Below are positions 29,273 through 38,256 of a DNA stretch of 64,000 nt, piece by piece. The stretch is from Terrimonas pollutisoli (lineage in GTDB: Bacteria > Bacteroidota > Bacteroidia > Chitinophagales > Chitinophagaceae). The translations under genes and the position numbers were made by a program. The notes under the pieces are model-generated. The model did no database searches. It had not been told where the DNA came from and saw nothing but the letters and a program-made list of their open reading frames with translations. The stretch lies in assembly GCF_029360765.1 (NCBI RefSeq), contig NZ_JARKNA010000001.1:248001-312000 (forward strand), given 5' to 3'. Numbering within the stretch: the stretch's first letter is position 1; every line of letters begins with the position of its first letter.

Positions 29273-30097
29273 ATGAAAAAGTTAATTCACTCCATAATAG
29301 TAGTTTGCGGGTTAATCACCTTATTTTCAGGTTGCAGGCCCGAAAAGATAGAGCTAGGCCCCGCATTAGATAAAGCTGCATTGAAATTTACCGTCGCTCC
29401 AAGCGCTAATAATCCTAATGACATCGTTCTTAAAAGCCTTACCCCAAATGCTACGCCTTATTGGGTGTCGCCATCAGGTAATTCGATTAAGTTAACGGAT
29501 ACTGTAAACATTCCTTTCCCGGGTACTTATACCATTGAATATGCTGCTCAAAGCCGTGGTGGCCTGGTATATGCCGACCCGGTAACGGTAACGATCAATT
29601 CGATTGATGAGAAGACTGTGAGTGACCCTATGTGGGTTAAACTAACAGGGGGATTGGGGAAATCGAAAACATGGGTTTTGGATTTAGATGCTAACGCTGT
29701 AAGCAAATATTTTGCCGGACCATTTTACTTTGGTGGTACAGGATGGGAATGGGCCCCTGCATTTAAAGATATACCCTGGGCCGGGGTTTCAGCAGGCAAT
29801 TATGGTACTATGACTTTTGATTTGATTGGTGATGCACATTTTACAGCCGATAATAAAATGTTTCCTGACCTGTCGGGAACAGGCAAATTCATGTTGTACT
29901 CAGCTACAAAGGAGTTGCAAACTATTGGTGCGCAGGTTTTACATGACAAAGCACAAGGTGGCCAGGTTGCTAACTGGAATGCAAAAATGCTAATCAAAAC
30001 ACTTACTGACGACCATATGCAGCTTATTGCTAAAAAAGATGCTAATAATTGGCTTATCTACAATTATATAACTAAGGAATATTACGACACACATTAG
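29273..30097 (+). CDS. surface lipoprotein of the SusCD unit, probable glycan-binding protein
   Basis: A 274-residue lipoprotein: lipobox FSGC, mature start CRPEKIELG. An N-terminal PKD/Ig-like domain follows (about 38-110, ending ADPVTVTIN). The C-terminal part has aromatic stretches (FYFGGTGWEWAPAFKDIPW) that could form a sugar-binding platform. It stands where SusE/F-like or SGBP-B proteins stand in other loci. I recognise no catalytic motif. It is shorter than the block 2 counterpart (493 residues) and not obviously similar to it in sequence. Binding function is inferred from position and lipidation. Confidence 0.7.
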   Translation: MKKLIHSIIVVCGLITLFSGCRPEKIELGPALDKAALKFTVAPSANNPNDIVLKSLTPNATPYWVSPSGNSIKLTDTVNIPFPGTYTIEYAAQSRGGLVYADPVTVTINSIDEKTVSDPMWVKLTGGLGKSKTWVLDLDANAVSKYFAGPFYFGGTGWEWAPAFKDIPWAGVSAGNYGTMTFDLIGDAHFTADNKMFPDLSGTGKFMLYSATKELQTIGAQVLHDKAQGGQVANWNAKMLIKTLTDDHMQLIAKKDANNWLIYNYITKEYYDTH

Positions 30098-30297
30098 AGC
30101 TATCATATGAATTAATTAACAATGAAAATATTCGCTTCAAGGTCATTCTCCAAACAAAACAAAAATTTGGATTTTGATGCAAGTCTAAAGATATATCCGA
30201 TGAGGATAAGAGGATCTCAATAAAATTGACTCATTGTTTAGATTTAGAAGGTTACATGAAAAATGAATACAAGTCTCTCATAAGGTAGCAATCGGTC

Positions 30298-30344
30298 AAC
30301 CTGCAGGTGTTCAATGAAAGTTGATGCATCCTGCAGGTTTTTTT
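30298..30344 (+). terminator. intrinsic terminator after the block 1 SusCD-lipoprotein genes
   Basis: A perfect 10 bp stem AACCTGCAGG / CCTGCAGGTT (30298-30307 and 30330-30339) runs into TTTTTTT. The 22-base loop is long, but stem and T-tract are strong. The GH5 genes downstream may need read-through or their own promoter. Confidence 0.8.
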
Positions 30345-30377
30345 AACCCAATGAAAAAACACTAACAAACGGATTCA

Positions 30378-30659
30378 ATGAAAGCACGAAGACGAGATAA
30401 TTTTTTAGGGTTGCCTATGGCTGTTTTGGCTTTTGCATCCTGCCATAAAAAGGATGCTGTAGTTCCTCCACAAGCACATGGCTTACTTCCATTCTATTGG
30501 GATGGAGTATCCATCATCAATCATGGTTTCAGCATCTTTTACAGGCTAAACAATACGGTGCTTGATCAACAGGTATTGGATGCATTGATACAGGTGCGCA
30601 ATAAGGAAAGATATATTGAATTGAGAATGCGAAATACTAAGAAGTTCTTTTGTATTTGA
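30378..30659 (+). pseudogene. GH5 gene with internal deletion (N- and C-terminal stubs fused)
   Basis: A 93-residue frame begins with a lipoprotein signal (LAFASC, then HKKDAVVPP). Within a few residues it enters the closing part of a GH5 enzyme: GLLPFYWDGVSIINHGFSIF, then YRLNNTVLDQQVLDALIQ. The intact GH5 at 30688 ends in the same way (GLKPFWWDTGG ... VTDQRTLNALIQ). Both catalytic glutamates and the whole barrel are missing. The stub stands immediately before the intact GH5, so an older tandem copy was probably reduced by deletion. It may still be translated but cannot be active. Confidence 0.8.
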
Positions 30660-30687
30660 AAACAATAATCACTCTAAAATTAAGCCA

Positions 30688-31920
30688 ATGAAACGCACAA
30701 ATCTAACGATGTTGTTACTTGCCATAGTAACATGCACAGTTCTTTCTTGTAAAAAAGACCAGCAAAATTTATCGAAGGCACAATCAGAATCAGAACAGGC
30801 AATTAGCGGAACGACTGGCAGGGGAGGAAAAGCCAACTACCCCAGCTATAACACTAATCCGCTACCTCCTGATGCTACGGGTATGACGAGTACTGCAGTA
30901 CAATTGGCTGCCAAATTCAAATTAGGAATCAATATTGGAAATACCCTTGAAGCTATTGGTGGCGAAACTGCATGGGGCAATCCCCAGGTTACACAGGCAC
31001 TGATTGATAAGTATAAGCAAAGCGGATTTACTGCTGTGCGCATTCCCTGTTCCTGGAACCAATATGCAAATCAAACAACAGCCAAGATTCAGGACACATG
31101 GCTTGACCGGGTAAAACAGGTGGTGCAATATTGTATTAATGCTGATCTGTACGTTGTTCTCAATATTCATTGGGATGGTGGATGGCTGGAAAACAATATT
31201 ACCACCCGCTCACAGTCTTCAGTGAATGCGAAGCAGAAAGCATTCTGGGAACAAATTGCTACCAAGATGCGTGACTTTGATGAACATTTAATGTTTGCCA
31301 GTGCTAATGAGCCTAATGCAAGCGATGCCACTTCAATGAGTGTGCTGCTTTCTTATCATCAAACCTTTATTAGTGCAGTAAGATCAACAGGTGGCCGTAA
31401 TACGTACAGAACACTTGTTGTGCAAGGGCCTTCAACAAATATTGATCATACAAACAACCTGATGAATACACTTCCCACTGATCCTACTCCTAATCGTATG
31501 ATGGTGGAGGTTCATTATTATGAGCCATTCCAGTTTACGGCACTATCAGAAGATGCACCCTGGGGCAATATGTTCTATTACTGGGGACAAAATAATCATT
31601 CTACTATAGAACCTTCCCGTAATGCCACCTGGGGCGAAGAAGATTTTGTTGTTGCACAGTTTCCAAAAATGAAAACAAAGTTTGTGGATAACGGTATTCC
31701 GGTTATTGTAGGTGAATATGGTGCTTACAGACGTTCAACGCCTTTGGATATGGATAAACACCAGGCATCAGTAGATCATTGGATAACATTTGTAACACAG
31801 CAGCAAATCGCTAACGGGCTCAAACCATTCTGGTGGGATACCGGCGGCATGATTAGCAGAAGCAATTATACGGTAACGGACCAACGAACATTAAATGCAT
31901 TAATACAGGGGGCGCAATAG
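30688..31920 (+). CDS. GH5 endo-beta-1,4-glucanase lipoprotein, probable xyloglucanase (block 1)
   Basis: A 410-residue lipoprotein (lipobox TVLSC, then KKDQQ) with one GH5 barrel. The motif NIGNTLEA opens the domain. The acid/base is Glu208 in FASANEPNASD and the nucleophile Glu343 in VIVGEYGAYRR. The pattern is that of subfamily GH5_4, which includes xyloglucan-specific endoglucanases; subfamily placement is my judgement. It has no BACON domain, unlike its block 2 paralogue (47309). It probably sits at the cell surface and makes the oligosaccharides taken up by SusCD. Confidence 0.92.
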   Translation: MKRTNLTMLLLAIVTCTVLSCKKDQQNLSKAQSESEQAISGTTGRGGKANYPSYNTNPLPPDATGMTSTAVQLAAKFKLGINIGNTLEAIGGETAWGNPQVTQALIDKYKQSGFTAVRIPCSWNQYANQTTAKIQDTWLDRVKQVVQYCINADLYVVLNIHWDGGWLENNITTRSQSSVNAKQKAFWEQIATKMRDFDEHLMFASANEPNASDATSMSVLLSYHQTFISAVRSTGGRNTYRTLVVQGPSTNIDHTNNLMNTLPTDPTPNRMMVEVHYYEPFQFTALSEDAPWGNMFYYWGQNNHSTIEPSRNATWGEEDFVVAQFPKMKTKFVDNGIPVIVGEYGAYRRSTPLDMDKHQASVDHWITFVTQQQIANGLKPFWWDTGGMISRSNYTVTDQRTLNALIQGAQ

Positions 31921-32029
31921 TTATTGGAAAAAAATTGAAAATTCATTTTATACGATGAATAAAAAGTCTCAGTGTGAGTTTAGCAAGCAGTCTAAGTAAT
32001 ACGCACAGTATTATTATTAGAATCGTTTC

Positions 32030-32062
32030 ACGGGCCTATTTCTATAGTGCCCGTCCTTTTTT
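32030..32062 (+). terminator. intrinsic terminator after block 1 GH5
   Basis: Stem ACGGGC / GCCCGT (32030-32035 and 32049-32054), 13-base loop, then CCTTTTTT. It lies between GH5 and the second GH29 gene. Confidence 0.75.
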
Positions 32063-32146
32063 ACTTTTTAATATCATGCAGACGATTAGATTTTGCACAG
32101 GCTTTTAAATATGCAACCGTAATTTTAAATAATTGAAATAACGTCA

Positions 32147-33787
32147 ATGAAAAGAAGAACATTAATCAAAGGAATGACTGCCACTTTGCCTGCACTGTGG
32201 TTATCCCGTGCATTGGGTAATAATTTTTTTGAAGAACAATATTCAGGAGAGGCATTTGCAAACGGTCCATTCAAACCAACATGGGAGTCTTTACAAAATT
32301 ATAAAACGCCTGAATGGTATCGCGATGCCAAGTTTGGCATGTGGGCACACTGGGGGCCGCAATGCCAGCCTGAACACGGCGACTGGTATGCAAGAGGAAT
32401 GTATGAAGAAGGCTCTTCTCATTACCTGTATCATCTTAAGAAGTATGGGCATCCTTCCAAATTTGGTTTTAAAGACGTGATACATGAATGGAAGGCGGAG
32501 AACTGGAATCCGGAAGAATTAGTGGGCCTGTATAAATCAGTAGGCGCACAATATTTTATGGCAATGGCTAATCACCACGACAATTTGGATTTATACAATA
32601 GTAAATACCAAAAACACTGGAACTCTACTAAGATCGGTCCGAAGAAAGATTTGATTAAAGGTTGGGCAAAAGCAGCAAGAAATAAGGGGCTTCCATTTGG
32701 TGTAAGCGTTCATGCATCTCATGCCTGGATGTGGTATGAACCTGCTCAACTTTCCGACAAGAAGGGAGAACTGGCAGGTGTGCCTTACGATGGAAAACTA
32801 ACCAAAGCAGATGGAAAGGGAACCTGGTGGGAAGGTCTTGATCCGCAGGAACTGTATGCACAAAATCATGAATTAAGTAAAGGATATAACTGGGAGTGGA
32901 AAGAAGGAATAATAACTACCCCTTCAAAAGAGTATTGCAATAAATTTTACAACCGCACAATCGATCTTATAAACAAATACGATCCTGACCTGGTTTATTT
33001 TGATGATTCGCAATTACCCTTGTGGCCTGTGAGTGATGTAGGCCTGCGCATTGCTGCTCACGTGTACAATAAAAGCATTAAAGAACACGGAGAGCTTCGT
33101 GCAGTGATCAATGGAAAAATTTTGGATGAAAATCAACGTAAGGCGATGGTTTGGGACATAGAAAGAGGACAAGCTAACGAGATTCAACCACTGCCCTGGC
33201 AAACAGATACCTGCATTGGTGGCTGGCACTACGATCGAGGATTGTATGAACGCAATGGCTATAAAACATCCGCAACTGTCATTCAAACTTTAGTTGACAT
33301 TGTTAGTAAGAACGGTAACCTCATGTTGAACATCCCAGTCCGTGGCGACGGCAGCATTGATGAAAAAGAAAGAAAGATAGTGGAGCAAATTGGCCAATGG
33401 ATGAAAATAAATAGTGAAAGCATTTATGGTACAAGGCCCTGGAAAATATTTGGCGAAGGTCCCGCACAACAAAATACTGCAAAGTTGGACGGACCAGGAT
33501 TTAATGAAGGGAAAGGAAAGGCATTTACGCATGAAGACATCCGCTTTGCAACAAAAGGCGATGTGCTTTTTGCAACAGCTATGGGTTGGCCGCAAGATGG
33601 AAAGCTTGTTATAAAAACTCTTGCAAAAAACAATGCGCACTTTCCGAAAGAAATACAAAAAGTAGAGTGGGTGCCAACTAAACAGTCTTTAACATTTGAA
33701 AGAAATGAAAATGGGTTGATTGTTTCATTGCCGGAAAAAACTTCTGATGAATTGACGTATGCGAACGTGATAAAGATTCTTTCATAG
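32147..33787 (+). CDS. GH29 alpha-L-fucosidase, Tat-type signal (paralogue of 9810)
   Basis: A 546-residue fucosidase, very similar over its length to the one at 9810-11495, including the twin-arginine start MKRRTLIKGMTATLPALWLS. Conserved marks are FGMWAHWGPQ, MAMANHHDNLDLY and the candidate nucleophile Asp286 in LVYFDDSQLPLW. It lacks the nine-residue palindromic insert of the first copy. It stands between GH5 and GH3 in block 1 and would remove alpha-1,2-fucose from xyloglucan fragments in the periplasm. Two near-copies may differ in regulation: one with the fucose genes, one with the import genes. Confidence 0.93.
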   Translation: MKRRTLIKGMTATLPALWLSRALGNNFFEEQYSGEAFANGPFKPTWESLQNYKTPEWYRDAKFGMWAHWGPQCQPEHGDWYARGMYEEGSSHYLYHLKKYGHPSKFGFKDVIHEWKAENWNPEELVGLYKSVGAQYFMAMANHHDNLDLYNSKYQKHWNSTKIGPKKDLIKGWAKAARNKGLPFGVSVHASHAWMWYEPAQLSDKKGELAGVPYDGKLTKADGKGTWWEGLDPQELYAQNHELSKGYNWEWKEGIITTPSKEYCNKFYNRTIDLINKYDPDLVYFDDSQLPLWPVSDVGLRIAAHVYNKSIKEHGELRAVINGKILDENQRKAMVWDIERGQANEIQPLPWQTDTCIGGWHYDRGLYERNGYKTSATVIQTLVDIVSKNGNLMLNIPVRGDGSIDEKERKIVEQIGQWMKINSESIYGTRPWKIFGEGPAQQNTAKLDGPGFNEGKGKAFTHEDIRFATKGDVLFATAMGWPQDGKLVIKTLAKNNAHFPKEIQKVEWVPTKQSLTFERNENGLIVSLPEKTSDELTYANVIKILS

Positions 33788-33981
33788 CCATAACAGTTTT
33801 ATTCGGCACTGTTACGCCGGTGAACTATATAAACCGTATTTCATAATGTAATTCTCAAAAAAACTAATTGCAGCTCTTTTCTATCGAGCAATGTAATCAA
33901 TAATGCCGGAACAATGACGCTGGCAGCTGATAAAAATCAATTCTGAACAAAATTTCACCAAAGAACAATAAACATTAATAC

Positions 33982-36165
33982 ATGAATAGAATTTTGAAAA
34001 CATTTCTTTTTGCGGCCTCCTTGTTAATGATGTGTGTAACCAATGCGCAACAAACGGCAAAAGCCGGCGATGCCATAGAACAAAAAATCCGCAGCCTTAT
34101 CAACCAGATGACATTACAGGAAAAAGTGAGCCTGCTTCACGCTAATTCCAAGTTTTATGTATCGGATATAAAAAGATTAGGCATTCCTGAATGGGCATTG
34201 AGCGATGGGCCTCATGGCGTTCGTGCCGAAATCAACCGGGATAACTGGGCTTATGCCGGATGGACAAATGATTCCGCCACCTGTTTTCCACCGGGCACGG
34301 CTCTTGCTGCCAGTTGGAATCCACGCCTCGCCTATGAGCGGGGACTTGTATTGGGTGAAGAAGCCCGCTTTCGCAAAAAAGATATTTTATTAGGTCCCGG
34401 CATCAACATTATCCGCTCACCGCTATGCGGAAGAAACTTCGAATACATGAGTGAAGATCCATTGTTGATTTCGAAAATGTCGGTGGCATATATCAAAGCA
34501 TTGCAAACAAAAGATGTGGCCGCCAGTGTAAAACATTGGCTGGCGAATAACCAGGAAGAACACCGCGATTCTGTTGATGTGACGATGAGCGAAAGAGCTT
34601 TGCGTGAAATTTATTTGCCGGGATTTAAAGCATCTGTAATGGAAGGCGGCGCTTATACGGTGATGGCTGCTTACAATAAATTCAGGGGCGACTGGTGCTC
34701 GGAAAATGATTACCTCAACCGGCAGATACTTCGCAAAGAGTTTGGGTTTAAAGGAGTGTTAATGACCGATTGGGCTGCTGCACATACAACAGTGAAAGCG
34801 GCTTTAACAGGTCTTGACCTGGAAATGGGTACAGACAAAAAGGATTACAATGAATGGTATTTTGCCAACCCGTTAATTAAAGCAGTGGAAGAAGGAAAAG
34901 TGCCCGTATCAGTTGTTGATGAAAAAGTAGCGAATGTGCTTCGTGTAATGATGAAGACAAAAATGTTTGATGAGGCAATTCGTGAAAAAGGAAAGATGAA
35001 TACAAAAGAACATCAGCAGGCTGCATATAATGATGCTGCTGAAGCGGCAGTGTTGTTACAAAATAACAGGAACTTGTTGCCACTTAATTTTGGTAAACTA
35101 AAATCAATTGCCATTATTGGCGATAATGCCACCCGCAAACATTGCGCCGGCGGACTAAGTTCTGAAATAAAGGCCCTATATGAAATCACTCCTTTGCAAG
35201 CCATGCAGCAAAAGTTTGGCGCCACGGTAAAAATAAATTTTGCACAGGGATACGAAAAGCAATCTTCATTCAAAGAGGGTAACAACTCCGGCCAGTCCGG
35301 TTCCACCAAAGTGGATTGGAAGCTGATTGATGAAGCAGTTGCAGTGGCGAGGCAATCCGATGTGGTGATCATTTTCGGTGGATTGAATCATGATTTTGAC
35401 ACCGAATCTTCCGACAAACAAAATATGGATTTGCCGTATGGACAGGAAATTTTGATGCAGGAAGTGGCCAAAGCAAATCCCAATACAGTGGTGGTTATTA
35501 TAGCCGGCTCCCCGGTAAAATTGACCGGCATTGTTCACCGGGTGCCATCTATTTTATGGTCGTGGTTTGGCGGAATGGAAGCAGGAAATGCAGTGGCGGA
35601 TTTGCTGAGTGGTAAAGTAAATCCTTCCGGCAAACTACCATTTACCCTGCCGGTATCTTTGGAGCAATCGCCTGCTCATGCACTTGGAAATTTTCCCGGC
35701 AGAGATTTAAAAGTGAATTATGAAGAAGACATACTGGTAGGATACCGCTGGTTTGATACCAAAAAAATTCAGCCGCAATTTCCATTCGGGTATGGACTTT
35801 CTTATACTAATTTTTCCATAAGCAATTTTTCAACGGATAAATCAAGCTATGGGAAAAATGAAACAATCCATGCAAAGTTTACCATCAAAAATACAGGCAG
35901 CACTTATGGAGCTGAAGTTGCGCAATTATATGTCAGCGATCCGGTTTGTTCTGTATTACGTCCAGAAAAAGAACTAAAGGCTTTTGAAAAAATATTCCTG
36001 AAACCAGGCGAAACAAAAACAGTTGAAATGCAGGTGAAAGTTGCTGATCTGGCCTTTTATGACGAATCAAAAAAAGGATGGGATACAGAAGCTGGTGAAT
36101 ATGTCCTGCAATTAGGCAATTCATCCCGTACTATTTTCCAGAGGGTAAAAATTTCAGTTAAGTAA
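33982..36165 (+). CDS. GH3 beta-glucosidase
   Basis: A 727-residue enzyme with signal peptide (1-22, ending TNAQ). The GH3 N-domain has the active-site loop WLANNQEEHRDSVD and nucleophile Asp263 in GVLMTDWAAAHT. The C-domain (about 345-560) and a fibronectin-III-like domain (about 630-725, ending LQLGNSSRTIF) complete the usual order. In xyloglucan loci GH3 enzymes remove backbone glucose from the non-reducing end once xylose has been taken off by GH31. The gene follows GH29 by 194 bp and the acetylesterase follows after 20 bp. Confidence 0.95.
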   Translation: MNRILKTFLFAASLLMMCVTNAQQTAKAGDAIEQKIRSLINQMTLQEKVSLLHANSKFYVSDIKRLGIPEWALSDGPHGVRAEINRDNWAYAGWTNDSATCFPPGTALAASWNPRLAYERGLVLGEEARFRKKDILLGPGINIIRSPLCGRNFEYMSEDPLLISKMSVAYIKALQTKDVAASVKHWLANNQEEHRDSVDVTMSERALREIYLPGFKASVMEGGAYTVMAAYNKFRGDWCSENDYLNRQILRKEFGFKGVLMTDWAAAHTTVKAALTGLDLEMGTDKKDYNEWYFANPLIKAVEEGKVPVSVVDEKVANVLRVMMKTKMFDEAIREKGKMNTKEHQQAAYNDAAEAAVLLQNNRNLLPLNFGKLKSIAIIGDNATRKHCAGGLSSEIKALYEITPLQAMQQKFGATVKINFAQGYEKQSSFKEGNNSGQSGSTKVDWKLIDEAVAVARQSDVVIIFGGLNHDFDTESSDKQNMDLPYGQEILMQEVAKANPNTVVVIIAGSPVKLTGIVHRVPSILWSWFGGMEAGNAVADLLSGKVNPSGKLPFTLPVSLEQSPAHALGNFPGRDLKVNYEEDILVGYRWFDTKKIQPQFPFGYGLSYTNFSISNFSTDKSSYGKNETIHAKFTIKNTGSTYGAEVAQLYVSDPVCSVLRPEKELKAFEKIFLKPGETKTVEMQVKVADLAFYDESKKGWDTEAGEYVLQLGNSSRTIFQRVKISVK

Positions 36166-36185
36166 GCCTATCTTAAGGATCGATC

Positions 36186-38195
36186 ATGAATAAATCAATC
36201 AGCATATCATTTTTTACAGCTTCATTATTTTTATTTCAATCACTATGTTATGCCCAGGTCAGTTTGCCAAAAGTGTTTGGCGACAATATGGTGTTACAAA
36301 GAGGCATAGCAATTCCTGTTTGGGGAATGGCAAAGCCTGGATCAGTGGTTATAGCCAAGCTTGGAACGGAGCGTATCTCTGCAAAAGCCGATAAGGAGGG
36401 AAAGTGGATGCTGTACTTTCCCAAAAGAAAAGAAGGCGGTCCATATGAGCTGGAAATTTTTGAATCAGGGAAAGCACAGACAACAATTAAATTCAAAGGT
36501 ATTTTGATTGGTGATGTTTGGCTGGCTTCAGGTCAATCCAATATGGAATGGCAGGTGCAACAAGTTCAGGCAAACAAAGACATAGCCAACCTTATTCATG
36601 GCGACAAATCTTTGTATGAACAATCGAACACGACAAACAAGGAAAGTAACAGTGCCAACTATTCGCAGATACGTTTCTTCATGGTAGAGCATGATAAAAA
36701 ATTATCTCCTCAGCAGGATGTTTTATCCGGCACATGGAAAATTTGTGATACAGTAAGCGTAAGAAATTTTTCAGCGGTTGCATTTTATTTTGCAAGAAAA
36801 ATTCACAATGACCAAAACGTTCCAATAGGTATCATACAAAGCACATGGGGCGGCACCCCGATAGAGTCCTGGACAAGCAGGGAAATGTTACTCACCTCGT
36901 CCATCAGCAAGGCGCAAGCTATAAGTAATGATACGCTGAGTTCCAATGATTTTGTAAACGATAGTTTGAACCTGGTCCGTTTTTGGGACATTGTGTATCA
37001 TCCGCAGAACAATACGGATAAAATAATCCCTGTTCCAGATTATAACGACGCTGATTGGACGAAGATTGAAATGCCGAATGTGATAAAAGATTTCGGAATT
37101 GGTCATTATGAAGGAATGATGTGGTTAAGAAAAAAAATAACATTGCCCGAATCCTTTACCGGAAAAGATTTAACGCTGAATATTGGTCATCCCGAGATGA
37201 ACTATTCGCTTTATTTCAATGGTGAGGAAATTTGCAAGACCATATGGAATAGTAATCCGAAGCAATTCTATACCATTCCGGCCAAACTGGTGAAGAATGG
37301 AGAAAATACCATTTCCCTGAGAATTGCTATGTTATGGGGCGGGGGTGGGTTGAATCCGCCGGCAGAAAACATTTATATTAGTGATGGCTCTTCTAAAATT
37401 TCTTTAGCAGGAATGTGGCTGTATAAAAAAGATATTGAACCTGCAATTCCGAAAATACGCAACTATCACTACTACCCAACAGTGCTGTTCAACGCTATGA
37501 TCAATCCGCTGATTCCCTATGGCATCAAAGGATTTCTGTGGTACCAGGGCGAGGCTAATGATACAGCAGCTTATGATTATCGAAAATTATTTCCGATGTT
37601 TATCAGGGATTGGAGACAAAGATGGAAACAGGGGAATCTTCCTTTTCTATACGTTCAGTTGGCAAATTATAAGAAAAGACAATCGCTTCCTTCCGAAAGC
37701 GAATGGGCCGAATTGCGTGAAGCGCAAACATTAACTCTGTTACAACCCAATACCGGTATGGCATGCATCATTGATATTGGAGAAGCAGACAATATTCATC
37801 CGATGAACAAACAGGAGGTGGGACGTCGTTTGGCTTTAATTGCAGATAAATTGGTGTATAAAAAAAATGTCATTGCATCGGGACCGTTGTATAAAAGTTT
37901 TCAAAAAGAAGGTAATCGTATCCGCATCAATTTTACAAATACGGGTTCCAGGCTTTCAACAAAAGATGGAAAAGAAGTGACAGGGTTTGCTATTGCGGGC
38001 AAGAATAAACAATTTTACTGGGCAACCGCTATGATAAAAGGAAATGAAATTATTGTGTTTTCCGACCGGGTGGATGAACCAGTGGCTGTGCGATATGCCT
38101 GGGCTGATAATCCTGAATGTAATCTTATAAATGTTGAAGGCTTGCCTGCCATTCCTTTCAGAACTGACGAATGGAAGGGCAAGACCCAAAGATAG
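36186..38195 (+). CDS. sialate O-acetylesterase-family (SASA) carbohydrate esterase, copy 1
   Basis: A 669-residue secreted protein (signal peptide ending CYAQ). It has the SASA/SGNH domain split by a GH2-like jelly-roll insert (about 265-410, LTLNIGHPEMNYSLYFNGEE). The nucleophile is Ser118 in GQSNMEW, with later GFLWYQGEAND and a C-terminal DNIHPMNKQEVGRRLA carrying the Asp/His pair. Such enzymes deacetylate sialic acid or plant glycans; next to xyloglucanases, acetylated galactose or glucose is the likely target. A close paralogue is at 54821-56791. Relative to it this one has about 15 extra residues near 140-160. Confidence 0.9.
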   Translation: MNKSISISFFTASLFLFQSLCYAQVSLPKVFGDNMVLQRGIAIPVWGMAKPGSVVIAKLGTERISAKADKEGKWMLYFPKRKEGGPYELEIFESGKAQTTIKFKGILIGDVWLASGQSNMEWQVQQVQANKDIANLIHGDKSLYEQSNTTNKESNSANYSQIRFFMVEHDKKLSPQQDVLSGTWKICDTVSVRNFSAVAFYFARKIHNDQNVPIGIIQSTWGGTPIESWTSREMLLTSSISKAQAISNDTLSSNDFVNDSLNLVRFWDIVYHPQNNTDKIIPVPDYNDADWTKIEMPNVIKDFGIGHYEGMMWLRKKITLPESFTGKDLTLNIGHPEMNYSLYFNGEEICKTIWNSNPKQFYTIPAKLVKNGENTISLRIAMLWGGGGLNPPAENIYISDGSSKISLAGMWLYKKDIEPAIPKIRNYHYYPTVLFNAMINPLIPYGIKGFLWYQGEANDTAAYDYRKLFPMFIRDWRQRWKQGNLPFLYVQLANYKKRQSLPSESEWAELREAQTLTLLQPNTGMACIIDIGEADNIHPMNKQEVGRRLALIADKLVYKKNVIASGPLYKSFQKEGNRIRINFTNTGSRLSTKDGKEVTGFAIAGKNKQFYWATAMIKGNEIIVFSDRVDEPVAVRYAWADNPECNLINVEGLPAIPFRTDEWKGKTQR

Positions 38196-38256
38196 CAATG
38201 CAAAGATGGGAGGAAGGTGAAACCGGAATAACAATGAAATAATAGACAAAACGCAA

